Positions 17,945-27,414 of a stretch of 64,000 nt of DNA are shown here, in pieces. How positions within the stretch are numbered: the first letter of the stretch is position 1; each line of letters opens with the position of its first letter. Location of the stretch: positions 3,720,001-3,784,000 of the forward strand of contig NZ_CP114013.1 in NCBI RefSeq assembly GCF_028416635.1. Reading direction: 5' to 3'. The notes under the pieces were generated by a model. It made no database searches. It worked only from the letters and a program-made list of their open reading frames with translations, and was not told the DNA's origin. The DNA comes from Baekduia alba (GTDB lineage Bacteria > Actinomycetota > Thermoleophilia > Solirubrobacterales > Solirubrobacteraceae). A program made the position numbers and the translations under genes.

Positions 17945-18979
17945 GTGTCGACCCCGCTCCAGCCGATCTTCGACGGCCACCACGACGCGCTGACGCGCAA
18001 GGACGCCGACCGGCTCGTCGAGGGCCGCGACGGCGGGCACCTCGACCTTCCCCGCGCCGCGGCCGGCGGCCTCGTCGCGTCCATGTGGGCGATCTTCTGC
18101 TCGGGCCCGGGCGTGACGATCGCCTTCGAGCCACAGCCGGGCGGCGGCTACGACATCCCGCTCGAAGCCGAGCTCGCGCACGACGTCGCGTCGGCCGAAG
18201 CGGTCGCGGCGGCCGGCCGGCTGCTGGCGCTGGAGCGCGGCGGCCACCTGCGCGTCGCGCGCGGCGTGGACGACCTGGACGCCGCCGCCGCCGGCGGGCT
18301 GCCCGCCGCGGTCATGCACCTGGAGGGCGCCGAGTGCATCGACGAGGACCTGGAGGCGCTCGACGCCTGGCACGCCGCCGGCCTGCGCTCGCTGGGCCCG
18401 TTGTGGAGCCGGCCCAACCGCTTCGGCCACGGCGTGCCGTTCCGGTTCCCGTCCTCGCCCGACACCGGCGAGGGCCTGACCGCCGCCGGCCGGGCGCTGG
18501 TGCGCAAGTGCAACGCCTACAAGATCGCGGTCGACGTCTCGCACCTCAACACGCGCGGGTTCTGGGACGTCGTGGAGATCACCGACGCGCCGGTCATCGC
18601 GTCGCACTGCGGGGCGCATGCGGTCGCGCCCGCGTCGCGCAACCTCACCGACGACCAGCTCGCCGTCATCGGGACGTCCGGCGGCATCGTCGGGATCCCC
18701 TACATCCTGGACTTCCTGCGCGCCGACGGCGTCGTCGACCACGACACGCCGCTGAGCACGATCGTCGCCCACGTCCGCCACGTCGCCGACCACGTCGGCG
18801 TCGAGCACGTCGGCCTCGGCTCGGACTTCGACGGCGGCGACATCCCGGCCGCGCTGAGCGACGTCGCCGGCCTGCCCCGCCTGCTCGACGCGCTGCGCGC
18901 CGACGGCTTCACCGCCGACGAGGTCGCCGCGATCGCCTGGGGCAACTGGCGGCGGGTGCTCGCCGCGACGTGGGCCTAG
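17945..18979 (+). CDS. Membrane-dipeptidase family (M19) zinc dipeptidase
   Basis: A 344-residue TIM-barrel amidohydrolase with the full set of M19 signatures: DGHHDAL near the N-terminus, MHLEGAE (about 120-126, bridging Glu), VDVSHLN, ASHCGAHAVAP and GLGSDFDGG. No signal peptide, so it is likely cytoplasmic, as in most bacterial members, which hydrolyse dipeptides including D-residue forms. Start GTG 17945. It is divergent from csoR and convergent with an HxlR regulator, overlapping its 3' end by four bases. Confidence 0.92.
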   Translation: MSTPLQPIFDGHHDALTRKDADRLVEGRDGGHLDLPRAAAGGLVASMWAIFCSGPGVTIAFEPQPGGGYDIPLEAELAHDVASAEAVAAAGRLLALERGGHLRVARGVDDLDAAAAGGLPAAVMHLEGAECIDEDLEALDAWHAAGLRSLGPLWSRPNRFGHGVPFRFPSSPDTGEGLTAAGRALVRKCNAYKIAVDVSHLNTRGFWDVVEITDAPVIASHCGAHAVAPASRNLTDDQLAVIGTSGGIVGIPYILDFLRADGVVDHDTPLSTIVAHVRHVADHVGVEHVGLGSDFDGGDIPAALSDVAGLPRLLDALRADGFTADEVAAIAWGNWRRVLAATWA

Positions 18980-19428
18980 GCCGGGACGTCGGCGGCGTGC
19001 TCGTGGCGGCGACCGTCGAGCGGCTTGCCGCACACCCGGCACGTGAAGTGCGAGACCGGGTCGGCGAGGTGGTCGCCGTGCGGGAAGCGCGCCCGGCCCT
19101 CGCCGTCGAGCTCCTCGTAGGCCCACTCCTGGATCGCCATCAGCACGGGTGACAGCCCCCGGCCGCGCGCGGTCAGGTGGTACTCGTCGCGCGGCGGTCG
19201 CTCGGTGTAGCGGCGCTTCTCCAGGATCCCGGCGTCGACCAGGCTCCTCAGCCGCGCGCTGAGGACGTCCCGCGGCGCGCCCGTGGCGCGCTGGATGCCC
19301 GAGAAGCGGTGGTTGCCCCAGAACTGCTCGCGGACGATCAGCAGCGCCCAGCGCTCGCCGATCAGCTCGAGCGCGTCGGCGATGGCGCACGGCCGGGGCA
19401 GCGTCGTCGGTTCGGGATCCAAACTCAC
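18976..19428 (-). CDS. HxlR-family winged-helix transcriptional regulator
   Basis: A 150-residue protein. CAIADALELIGERWALLIVR (about 14-33) is the HxlR start with its conserved Cys, followed by FSGIQRATGAPRDVLSARL (recognition helix) and the wing RRYTERPPRDEYHLTARG. The C-terminus adds a CxxC pair plus His (FTCRVCGKPLDGRRHEH), possibly a small metal site not present in minimal HxlR proteins. It is divergent from the thiolase gene 65 bases away and probably controls it. The conserved Cys often senses reactive electrophiles. Confidence 0.88.
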   Translation of the reverse strand: MSLDPEPTTLPRPCAIADALELIGERWALLIVREQFWGNHRFSGIQRATGAPRDVLSARLRSLVDAGILEKRRYTERPPRDEYHLTARGRGLSPVLMAIQEWAYEELDGEGRARFPHGDHLADPVSHFTCRVCGKPLDGRRHEHAADVPA

Positions 19429-19492
19429 GTGCGCTAGGCTACCGCCATCTGAGTCGGTTGGAGTATCAAATCATGGGAGAACGAACAGAGCC

Positions 19493-20665
19493 ATGCGCGA
19501 AGCCGTGATCGTCGACGCCGTCCGCACCCCGATCGGCCGGGGCAAGGCCGGCAAGGGCGCGTTGCACCCCATCCACCCCGTGGACCTGCTCGCGCACTCG
19601 CTGCGCGCGCTGGTCGAGCGCACCGGCATCGACCCGGAGCGCATCGACGACGTGATCGGCGGCTGCGTCGACCAGGTCGGAGAGCAGGCCATGAACACCA
19701 CGCGCTACGCGGTCCTCGCCGCGGGCCTGCCGGAGAGCGTGCCGGCCACGACCGTCGACCGCCAGTGCGGCAGCTCACAGCAGGCCGTGCACTTCGGCGC
19801 CCAGGGCGTGATCGCCGGCGCCTACGACGTCGTCATCGCCTGCGGCGTCGAGTCGATGAGCCGCGTCCCGATGTGGTCCAACGTGCCGCCCGGCGCCGAC
19901 CCCTTCGGCCCCGGCGTGGCCGCGCGCTACCCCGACGGGCTGGTCCCGCAGGGCGTCAGCGCCGAGCTGATCGCGGCGAAGTGGGAGCTGCCGCGCTCCG
20001 ACCTGGACCGTTTCGCGCTGGAGTCCCACCGCCGCGCCGCCGTCGCCACCGACGAGGGGCGCTTCGCCGACGAGCTCGTCCCGATCGACGGCGTCGCGAC
20101 CGACGAGTCGATCCGGCCGGGCACGACGCTCGAGGCGCTCGCCGGCCTCAAGCCCGCCTTCGAGGACCCCGCGATGGGCCAGCGCTTCCCGCAGATCGAC
20201 TGGCGCGTGACGGCCGGCAACTCGTCGCCGACCAACGACGGGAGCGCGGCCGTGATGATCACGACGCCGGAGATCGCGCGCGCGCTCGGGCTGACCCCCA
20301 AGGCCAAGTTGAAGTCCTTCGCCGTCGTGGGCGACGACCCGCTGTACATGTTGACCGGCGTGATCCCGGCGACCGCCAAGGTGCTCCAGAAGGCCGAGCT
20401 GTCGCTCGCCGACATCGACCTGTTCGAGGTCAACGAGGCCTTCAGCTCGGTCGTCCTCGCCTGGCAGCGCGAGACGGGCGCCGACCTCGACAAGGTCAAC
20501 GTCAACGGCGGGGCGATCGCGCTCGGCCACCCGCTCGGCGCCAGCGGCGCCCGCATCACCGCGACGCTCGTCAACGCCATGGCCCAGAACGGCGCGCGCT
20601 ACGGGCTGCAGACCATGTGCGAGGCCGGCGGCCTGGCCAACGCCATGGTGTTGGAGGCCGTGTAG
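19493..20665 (+). CDS. Acetyl-CoA acetyltransferase / thiolase
   Basis: A 390-residue thiolase that condenses or cleaves acyl-CoA with acetyl-CoA. The nucleophile is Cys92 in DRQCGSSQQA. The C-terminal catalytic elements are NEAFSS, GGAIALGHPLGASGAR and the second catalytic Cys in QTMCEAGG. VRTPIGRGKAGKG at the N-terminus is typical. ATG 19493 follows a short gap after the divergent HxlR gene. Whether it serves beta-oxidation or acetoacetyl-CoA synthesis cannot be decided; no dehydrogenase or CoA-transferase is adjacent. Confidence 0.92.
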   Translation: MREAVIVDAVRTPIGRGKAGKGALHPIHPVDLLAHSLRALVERTGIDPERIDDVIGGCVDQVGEQAMNTTRYAVLAAGLPESVPATTVDRQCGSSQQAVHFGAQGVIAGAYDVVIACGVESMSRVPMWSNVPPGADPFGPGVAARYPDGLVPQGVSAELIAAKWELPRSDLDRFALESHRRAAVATDEGRFADELVPIDGVATDESIRPGTTLEALAGLKPAFEDPAMGQRFPQIDWRVTAGNSSPTNDGSAAVMITTPEIARALGLTPKAKLKSFAVVGDDPLYMLTGVIPATAKVLQKAELSLADIDLFEVNEAFSSVVLAWQRETGADLDKVNVNGGAIALGHPLGASGARITATLVNAMAQNGARYGLQTMCEAGGLANAMVLEAV

Positions 20666-20683
20666 GCGGCCGCGGTCGCGCGC

Positions 20684-22960
20684 CTAGGCGGCGGCGCGGG
20701 TCGGGACGACGCCCACGCTGACGCCGCCGCCGAGGCGCGCGTCGACCTCGGCCACCGTGGCCGGGATGTCCTCGGGCCGCGTCGGGCGCGCGTAGAGGAA
20801 GCCCTGGCCGAAGTCGCAGCCGAGGGCCTCGACGACCTGCCACTGCGCCTCGGTCTCGACGCCCTCGGCGACGACGCCGAAGTGCAGCGTCCGGGCCATG
20901 TCGCACACCGCGCGCACGATCGCCGCGGCCTCGCGCGACGACGCCAGCGAGGTGATGAACTGGCGGTCGAGCTTGAGCGCGTCGAGCGGCAGGTCGCGCA
21001 GGCAGGCCAGCGAGGACTGCCCGACGCCGAAGTCGTCCAGCGCGATCCGCACCCCGCGCTCGGCGAGCGCGTCGAGCGTGGCGGTCGCGACGTCGGGGTC
21101 CTCCATGACGGCGGACTCGGTCACCTCGACCACGAGCCGGTCGGCCGCGAGCGCGAGCTCGTCGAGCAACGCGAAGATGTCGTCGGCCAGGCCGGGGCGC
21201 GACAGCTGGACGCGCGACACGTTGACCGACATCCCCATGTCGAGCGCGAAGCCGGCGTCCTGCCAGCGGCGCAGCTGCGTCAGCGCCTCGCGCATGACCC
21301 ACTGGCCCAGCGGCTCGATCAGCCCGTGCTGCTCGGCGAGCGGGATGAAGCGCCCGGGTGGGATCTCCCCGCGCTCGGGATGGGTCCAGCGGATCAGGGC
21401 CTCGAAGCCGGACGCCTGACGGCGACCGAGGTGCACGAGCGGCTGGTAGACCAGGCGCAGGTCGCCGTCCTCGACCGCCTGGCGCAGGTCGTTGGTGAGC
21501 GCCAGGCGCTCGACGGTCTCGGCGCGCATGGCGTCGTCGAACAGCTCGGCGCGGCCGCGGCCGGCACGCTTGGCGCGGTACATCGCGACGCCCGCGTCGC
21601 GCACGAGGTCCTCGCCCTCCATCGGGGCGTCGGGCGCGGCGAGCGCGATCCCGATCGACGCGGTCGAGCGCAGCGACACGCCGGCGACGTCGACGGGCGC
21701 GCCGATCACGCTGAGCAGGCGCTCGGCGACGCGCACGCTCTCGGCCGGGTCGTCCAACCCCTCCAGCAGGATCGCGAACTCGTCGCCGCCCAGGCGCGCG
21801 AGCGTGTCGGACGGCCGCAGCACCTCGCTGAGCCGCGGCGCCAGCGCGCGCAGCAGCGCGTCGCCCGCCGCGTGGCCGAGCGAGTCGTTGATGCCCTTGA
21901 AGTCGTCGACGTCGAGGTACAGGACCGCGACGTACCGCCCTTCGCGCCGGCGCCGCGCCAGCGACAGCCGCAGCCGGTCGAGCAAGAGCATGCGGTTGGG
22001 CAGCTGCGTGAGCGGGTCGTGCAGCGCCTGGTGGCGCAGCCCGCGCTCGGCCGACAGGCGGCGCAGCGCGCCGGTCAGGACGTTGGCGACGGACTGCAGG
22101 AACGCGAGGTCGTCGTCGTCGAACGCGCGCGGCGACGTCGCGTACATGCCCAGGACGCCGAACGGCGCGTCGCCCTCGCCCGCGACCGCGACGGTCATGC
22201 CCGAGGCCAGGCCGCGGCCGCGCAGGTCGGAGACGTCGAAGCGCTCCTCGGTCGCGGCGTCGCGCACGACGACGGGGTTGCGGAGCGCCAGCGTGTAGCG
22301 GGCGTGCTGCTCGTCGAGGCGCGCGGCGACGCTCTCGCCCGGGTCGTCGGAGTGCGAGCCGCTGAGGTGGCGCAGCGGCGCGTGGTCGCCGTCGTCGGCG
22401 GCCAGGCCGGCGAGCGAGACGTCGAGGCTCGCGGTGATCGACCGGACGGTCGCGTGCGCGAGGGCGGAGAAGTCCTGCTCGGTGAGCGCCAGCTGCGACA
22501 GACGGGCGAGCGCGGTCTGCTGCTTGGCGCGCCGGTCGGCGCGATCCTCGGCCTGCTTGCGCGCGGTGATGTCCTGGAGCTGGCCGATGGCGTACAGCGG
22601 CTGGCCGTCGTCGCCGCGGACCAGCGCCATCGTGGTGTTGCCCCAGATCATGTCCCCGTTGGCGTGCCGGTAGGGACGGTCGAACTGGTAGCGCTCGATC
22701 TCGCCGATCGTCAGCCTCCGCCAGTTGTCCGAGGTCGGGCCGCCGTCGGCGTGGTGGACGAGCGCCATCCCTCCGGCCAGCAGCGCCTCGACCGGGTGGC
22801 CGAGCAGCTCGCTCAGCGCGCGGTTGACGCGCAGGAACGACCCGTCGAGCCCCACGATGGCCATGCTCACGCCCGCCTCCTCGAAGGCGATGCGGAAGCG
22901 GGCCTCAGCCTCGTGCAGCGTGCCGGGGTCGTGCTCCGGTGTGCGGACGGGATCCACCAC
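20684..22960 (-). CDS. PAS-GAF-GGDEF-EAL cyclic-di-GMP protein
   Basis: A 758-residue cytoplasmic signalling protein. PAS is at about 18-140 (FLRVNRALSELLGHP), GAF about 150-310, GGDEF about 320-480 and EAL about 495-745. The cyclase motif is intact (ARLGGDEFAILLEG). The phosphodiesterase motifs are also present: FEALIRW, VVEVTESAVMEDP, and DDFGVGQSSL, a mild variant of DDFGTGYSSL. Both making and degrading c-di-GMP is therefore possible. No membrane segment. It lies alone on the minus strand between the thiolase gene and the mmsA operon terminator. Confidence 0.93.
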   Translation of the reverse strand: MVDPVRTPEHDPGTLHEAEARFRIAFEEAGVSMAIVGLDGSFLRVNRALSELLGHPVEALLAGGMALVHHADGGPTSDNWRRLTIGEIERYQFDRPYRHANGDMIWGNTTMALVRGDDGQPLYAIGQLQDITARKQAEDRADRRAKQQTALARLSQLALTEQDFSALAHATVRSITASLDVSLAGLAADDGDHAPLRHLSGSHSDDPGESVAARLDEQHARYTLALRNPVVVRDAATEERFDVSDLRGRGLASGMTVAVAGEGDAPFGVLGMYATSPRAFDDDDLAFLQSVANVLTGALRRLSAERGLRHQALHDPLTQLPNRMLLLDRLRLSLARRRREGRYVAVLYLDVDDFKGINDSLGHAAGDALLRALAPRLSEVLRPSDTLARLGGDEFAILLEGLDDPAESVRVAERLLSVIGAPVDVAGVSLRSTASIGIALAAPDAPMEGEDLVRDAGVAMYRAKRAGRGRAELFDDAMRAETVERLALTNDLRQAVEDGDLRLVYQPLVHLGRRQASGFEALIRWTHPERGEIPPGRFIPLAEQHGLIEPLGQWVMREALTQLRRWQDAGFALDMGMSVNVSRVQLSRPGLADDIFALLDELALAADRLVVEVTESAVMEDPDVATATLDALAERGVRIALDDFGVGQSSLACLRDLPLDALKLDRQFITSLASSREAAAIVRAVCDMARTLHFGVVAEGVETEAQWQVVEALGCDFGQGFLYARPTRPEDIPATVAEVDARLGGGVSVGVVPTRAAA

Positions 22961-22968
22961 CTGAGGTA

Positions 22969-23012
22969 GTCGGCCACCGCACGGCCGACCTGAAGGCGCC
23001 GCGCGGCGGCGC
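22969..23012 (-). terminator. Double hairpin terminating the mmsA operon
   Basis: Directly after the aldehyde dehydrogenase stop (23014, minus strand) come a 7-bp stem GCGCCGC/GCGGCGC (22996-23012) and a second 7-bp stem GTCGGCC/GGCCGAC with a 7-base loop (22969-22989). No T-tract is visible. Confidence 0.5.
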
Positions 23013-23013
23013 G

Positions 23014-24456
23014 TCAGCCCAGCTTGATCATCGCGTGCTTGACGCGGGTGTAGTCCTCGAGGCCGTAGATCGAGAGGTCCTTGCCGTAGCCCGACTCCTT
23101 GAAGCCGCCGTGCGGCATCTCGGACAGGAACGGCAGGTGGTCGTTGACCCAGACGCAGCCGAAGTCGAGCTGGCGGACGGCCTCCATCGCGATGCCGACG
23201 TCGCGGGTCCAGACGCTGGCCGCCAGGCCGTAGGGGACGTCGTTGGCGAGCGCGAAGGCGCGGTCGGCGTCGACGCGCTGGACGGTGACGACCGGGCCGA
23301 AGACCTCGGACTGGACGATCTCGGCCTGCTGGTCGACGCTCGCGACGATCGTCGGCTGGACGAAGAAGCCGGCGTCGCGGCCGGCGCTCCCGCCGGTCAG
23401 GACCTCGGCGCCCGCGGAGGTCGCGCGGTCCAGGAAGCCCAGGACGCGCTCCTGCTGGCGGGCGGAGATGACGGGGCCCATCTCGACGGACTCGCCCTCG
23501 GCGGGATCGCCGACGACGAGCGAGGCGGTCGCCGGGACCAGCTCCTCCAGCAGCGCCTCGTAGATCCCCGGGCCGGCGAGCACGCGCGCCGCGGCGGTGC
23601 AGTCCTGGCCCGAGTTCACGAACGACGCGACGCGCAGGCCTTCGGCGACGGCCTTGGGGTCGGCGTCGTCGAAGACGACGACCGGCGCCTTGCCGCCCAG
23701 CTCCAGGTGCACGCGCTTGAGCGTGTCGGCCGCGGCGCGCGCGATCCCCTTGCCGGTCGCCACGCTGCCGGTCAGCGACACCATCGCGATCTCGGGATGG
23801 CGGACGATCGCCTCGCCCACGTTCGGCCCGTCGCCGGTGACGACGTTCAGGACGCCGGCCGGCAGGACGTCGGCCAGCAGCTCGGCGAAGCGCAGCGTCG
23901 AGATCGGCGTCAGCTCCGACGGCTTCAAGACCACCACGTTGCCCGCGGCCAGCGCCGGCGCGATCTTCCAGATCGCCATCATCAACGGGTAGTTCCAGGG
24001 CGCGATCTGCCCGACGATGCCCAGCGGCTCGCGCCGGACGAACGACGTGTAGCCCTTGCCGTACTCGCCGGCGGACGAGCCGGTCAGCGTGCGGGCGGCG
24101 CCGGCGAAGAAGCGCAGCTCGTCAGCGCAGATCGGCAGCTCCTCGGCGGCCAGCGACCGCGGCTTGCCGACGTTCAGCGACTCCAGCGCGGCCAGCTCCT
24201 CGCTGTGGCGGTCGATGACGTCGGCCATCGCCAGCAGGCGCTCCTGGCGCTCGCCCGGCGTCGTGTCGCGCCACCCGATCCGGGCGGCGCGGGCAGCGGC
24301 GACCGCACGCTCGACGTCGGCCGCCGTGCCCTCGGGCACGCGCGCGACGACCTCGCCCGTCGCCGGGTTGAGGATCTCGCGCGTGGCGCCATCCACGCCG
24401 TCGACGAGCTCGCCGCCGACGAGGTTCTTGTAGTCCTTCAGCGCGGTGGCGCTCAT
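23014..24456 (-). CDS. Gamma-aminobutyraldehyde dehydrogenase-like aldehyde dehydrogenase
   Basis: A 480-residue NAD-dependent aldehyde dehydrogenase. It shows the catalytic Glu in HLELGGKAPV (about 255), the catalytic Cys in NSGQDCTAAAR (about 290), and the C-terminal block WVNDHLPFLSEMPHGGFKES. This block is strongly reminiscent of 4-aminobutyraldehyde dehydrogenases (PatD/Prr type). It would convert 4-aminobutanal from putrescine to GABA. ATG 24456 overlaps the stop of the aminotransferase upstream (ATGA). Third gene of the operon, followed by a double hairpin. Confidence 0.9.
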   Translation of the reverse strand: MSATALKDYKNLVGGELVDGVDGATREILNPATGEVVARVPEGTAADVERAVAAARAARIGWRDTTPGERQERLLAMADVIDRHSEELAALESLNVGKPRSLAAEELPICADELRFFAGAARTLTGSSAGEYGKGYTSFVRREPLGIVGQIAPWNYPLMMAIWKIAPALAAGNVVVLKPSELTPISTLRFAELLADVLPAGVLNVVTGDGPNVGEAIVRHPEIAMVSLTGSVATGKGIARAAADTLKRVHLELGGKAPVVVFDDADPKAVAEGLRVASFVNSGQDCTAAARVLAGPGIYEALLEELVPATASLVVGDPAEGESVEMGPVISARQQERVLGFLDRATSAGAEVLTGGSAGRDAGFFVQPTIVASVDQQAEIVQSEVFGPVVTVQRVDADRAFALANDVPYGLAASVWTRDVGIAMEAVRQLDFGCVWVNDHLPFLSEMPHGGFKESGYGKDLSIYGLEDYTRVKHAMIKLG

Positions 24457-25844
24457 GCCACTCCGGCGGTCGTGCCCAGCCCCATGTGGGCGCTGGCGTC
24501 GGTCAGCACGTCGCTCAGCCGCGCCACGATGTCGTCGAGCACCGCCTTGTCGCTGATCAGCGGCGGGGCGATCTGCAGGACCGCGTCGCCGCGGTCGTCG
24601 GCGCGGGCGATGATGCCCGCCTCACGCAGGCGTCCCGGAAGGAAGCCGCGGAGGAGGTCGTCGCGCTCGGCCTGGTCGAAGCGCGTGTTGTCATCGTCCT
24701 TGACGAACTCCACCGCCCAGAAGAAGCCATCGCCGCGCGCGTCGCCCACGATCGGGACGTCGAGCAGCGTCGCCATCCGCTCGGCGAGGTACGGCGTCAG
24801 GTCCTTCACGTTGGCCAGGATGCCGTCGCGCTCGAAGATCTCCATGTTCTTCAGCGCGATCGCGGCGGCGAGCGGGTGGCCGCCGAACGTGATGCCGTGG
24901 CGGAACACCGCGCCGGACTCGACGATCGGGGCGATGACGCTCTCGGCGGCGACGACCGCGCCCATCGGCGCGTAGGCCGACGTCAGGCCCTTGGCCAAGG
25001 ACACCAGGTCGGGCGTGATGCCCTCGCGGCCGGTGGCGATCCACTCGCCGAGGCGTCCGCAGCCGGCGATGACCTCGTCGGCCATCAGCAGGATCCCGTA
25101 CTTGTCAGCCAGCGCGCGCAGGCCCTTCCAGTAGCCGGCCGGCGCGACGAGGCAGCCGCCGGCGTTCTGGACCGGCTCGGCGATGATGAGCGCGACCTCT
25201 TCGGGGTTGGCGGCGACGATCGCCGCCTCGACCTCGTCGAGCAGCTGCCGGCAGAACGCGTCCTGGTCGGTGACCGGCCCGCCGTCGGGCCCGCCGCGGA
25301 ACATGTTGGTGTTGCTGACGTGCGTGACGTCGATCGCGGGCTGGCCGAACGGGACCTTGAAGCGCTCGACGCCGGTGAACGACAGCGCGCCCAGCGTGAC
25401 GCCGTGGTAGGCGATGTGGCGGGCGATGGCCTTGGTGCGCTGCGGCTGGCCGATCGCGTGGTAGTGCTCGCGGGCGAGCTTCCACGCGGCCTCGACCGAC
25501 TCCGAGCCGCCGCTGGTGAAGAAGACGCGCTCCATCCCGGGCGGGGCGACCGCGGCCAGCTTGGCGGCCAGCTCGATCGACGCGGGATGCGCCGTGCCCC
25601 AGTTGGTGTTGAACGCCAGCGTCGTCAGCTGCGCCGCCGCGGCGGCCGCCATCTCCTCGCCGTAGGAGTAGCCGATCTGCGAGCAGAACAGCGACGACAA
25701 GGCGTCGATGTACTGCTTGCCCTTGGTGTCGAAGACATACGGCCCCTCCCCGCGCTCGAGCACGAGGAGGTCGTCGATGCCCTGCTTGGAGAAGTGCAGC
25801 AGCAGGTGCTCGCTGGCCGCCTGCTGGAGCTCGTCGTGCGTCAT
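24453..25844 (-). CDS. Class III omega-aminotransferase (beta-alanine/putrescine type)
   Basis: A 463-residue PLP enzyme of the acetylornithine/omega-amino acid group. It has FFTSGGSESVEAAWKLAR for cofactor phosphate binding, the Asp in LLMADEVIAGCGR that contacts the pyridine nitrogen, and the PLP lysine in SLAKGLTSAYAPMG. Near relatives move amino groups from beta-alanine, GABA, putrescine or spermidine to pyruvate. ATG 25844 is chosen because it overlaps the mmsA stop (ATGA); a second ATG at 25853 would add three residues. The product would supply aldehydes to the two flanking dehydrogenases. Confidence 0.9.
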   Translation of the reverse strand: MTHDELQQAASEHLLLHFSKQGIDDLLVLERGEGPYVFDTKGKQYIDALSSLFCSQIGYSYGEEMAAAAAAQLTTLAFNTNWGTAHPASIELAAKLAAVAPPGMERVFFTSGGSESVEAAWKLAREHYHAIGQPQRTKAIARHIAYHGVTLGALSFTGVERFKVPFGQPAIDVTHVSNTNMFRGGPDGGPVTDQDAFCRQLLDEVEAAIVAANPEEVALIIAEPVQNAGGCLVAPAGYWKGLRALADKYGILLMADEVIAGCGRLGEWIATGREGITPDLVSLAKGLTSAYAPMGAVVAAESVIAPIVESGAVFRHGITFGGHPLAAAIALKNMEIFERDGILANVKDLTPYLAERMATLLDVPIVGDARGDGFFWAVEFVKDDDNTRFDQAERDDLLRGFLPGRLREAGIIARADDRGDAVLQIAPPLISDKAVLDDIVARLSDVLTDASAHMGLGTTAGVA

Positions 25845-27325
25845 GCCGCCCATCGGGAAGTGACCACCTTCTTGCGCGTGTAGAACTCGACCGCGTCGCG
25901 GCCGTTGGCGTGGAGGTCTCCGTCGATGGAGTCCTTCCACCCCGAGAACGGGAACCAGGCGATCGGCGCCGCGACCCCGACGTTGACGCCGACCATGCCA
26001 GCTTCGACGCCGTAGCGGTAGGCGCGGGCCGCGCCGCCGGACTCCGTGAAGATCACCGAGGCGTTGCCGTAGCGCGACGCGTTGACCTTGGCGATCGCCT
26101 CGTCGAGGTCGGCGGCGCGCACGAGCGTCAGCACCGGGCCGAACAGCTCCTCGGTCAGGACGTGGTGGCCTTCCGGCACGTCGTCGAGGATCGTCGGCGC
26201 CAGCGTGCAGCCGCCGGGGCCGGCGTCGCCGCGGCCGTCGAGGACCACCGTCGCGCCGTCGGCCTCGGCGCGGTCGACGTCGGCGACGATGCGGTCGCGC
26301 TGCTGGGGCGAGACGACCGGGCAGACGTCGGTGGCCGGGTCGAGGCCGGCGCCCGTCGTCAGGCGGGCGGCGGCCGCGACGATGCGGTCGCGGGCGGCCT
26401 CCTGCTCGCCCTTGGTGCCCACGAGCACCGCGGTCGAGCCGGCGAGGCAGCGCTGGCCGGCCGCGCCGAAGGCCGAGCCCATGACGCCGCCGGTCATCAG
26501 GTCCGGGTCGGCGTCGGGCATGACGACCATCGAGTTCTTCGCCCCGCCGAGAGCCTGCACGCGCTTGCCGTTGGCGGTGGCGCGCTGCGCGACGTGGCGG
26601 GCGGTCTTGGCCGAGCCGACGAAGGAGATCGCGTCGACGCCCGGGTGGTCGAGCAGGCCGTTGACGACGTCGTGCGCGCCGTGGACCAGGTTGATCAGCC
26701 CGGCCGGGAAGACGTCGAGGCCGTTGGCCAGCTCGACGATGCGCGCGCCGGTGAGCGGGTCCTGCTCGGACGGCTTGAGGATGAAGGCGTTGCCCGCGGC
26801 CAGGGCGTAGGGCATGAACCACAGCGGGATCATCGCCGGGAAGTTGAAGGGGGTGATCGCGGCGACGACGCCGACGGGCTGGCGGACGAGCTCGACGTCG
26901 ACGCCGGTCGCGACGCCCTCGAGGTTCTCGCCCTTGAGCAGGTGCGGCATCGCGATCGCGGCCTCGCACGACTCGATGCCGCGCCCGACCTCGGCCGTCG
27001 CGTCGCCGAGCGTCTTGCCCATGTCGCGTGTGACGAGCTCGGCGAGCTCGTCGCGGTGGGCGTCGAGGACGCCGCGCAGCGCCATCACGGCGCGGGCGCG
27101 CTGCAGCGGCGAGACCGCGCGCCAGCGCGTCGCGGCGGCGCGGGCGGCGACGACCGCGGCGTCGACGTCGGCTGCCGTGGAGAGCGGGACGCGGGCGAGC
27201 AGCTCGCCCGTCGCGGGGTCGCGGTCGTCGAGCGTGTCGGCGGCGGTCGACGCGGCCCAGGCGCCGCCGACGTGGTTGGACAGGGTGCGGACGGCGGTGG
27301 AGGTGGGGACGGCGGTCGGGGTCAC
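25841..27325 (-). CDS. mmsA: Methylmalonate/malonate-semialdehyde dehydrogenase (CoA-acylating)
   Basis: Oxidises malonate semialdehyde or methylmalonate semialdehyde to acetyl- or propionyl-CoA. The sequence has the MmsA hallmark FNFPAMIPLWFMPYALAAGN, ALGGAKNSMVVMPDAD (where other ALDHs carry the catalytic Glu), the catalytic Cys in GAAGQRCLAGST and PFSGWKDSIDGDLHANG near the end. GTG 27325 with GGGAG upstream is preferred over a longer in-frame start at 27379, whose extra residues look non-coding. About 494 residues, normal for the family. First gene of the three-gene operon behind pucR. Confidence 0.94.
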   Translation of the reverse strand: MTPTAVPTSTAVRTLSNHVGGAWAASTAADTLDDRDPATGELLARVPLSTAADVDAAVVAARAAATRWRAVSPLQRARAVMALRGVLDAHRDELAELVTRDMGKTLGDATAEVGRGIESCEAAIAMPHLLKGENLEGVATGVDVELVRQPVGVVAAITPFNFPAMIPLWFMPYALAAGNAFILKPSEQDPLTGARIVELANGLDVFPAGLINLVHGAHDVVNGLLDHPGVDAISFVGSAKTARHVAQRATANGKRVQALGGAKNSMVVMPDADPDLMTGGVMGSAFGAAGQRCLAGSTAVLVGTKGEQEAARDRIVAAAARLTTGAGLDPATDVCPVVSPQQRDRIVADVDRAEADGATVVLDGRGDAGPGGCTLAPTILDDVPEGHHVLTEELFGPVLTLVRAADLDEAIAKVNASRYGNASVIFTESGGAARAYRYGVEAGMVGVNVGVAAPIAWFPFSGWKDSIDGDLHANGRDAVEFYTRKKVVTSRWAA

Positions 27326-27396
27326 CGAGGGGAGGCTCCCGCGTCCGGCCGTCCGTCCACAACAGGCGACTCGTCCCAAGATGGGCCGAGAGCCTG

Positions 27397-27410
27397 GACA
27401 CCTTGTCTAG
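27397..27410. promoter_or_regulatory. Candidate PucR operator before mmsA
   Basis: GACACCTTGTCTAG matches the site upstream of pucR at 29040 in the pattern GACAC-N3-GTCT-N-G. It lies 72 bases upstream of the mmsA start, in the short pucR-mmsA gap. Confidence 0.45.
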
Positions 27411-27414
27411 TCGG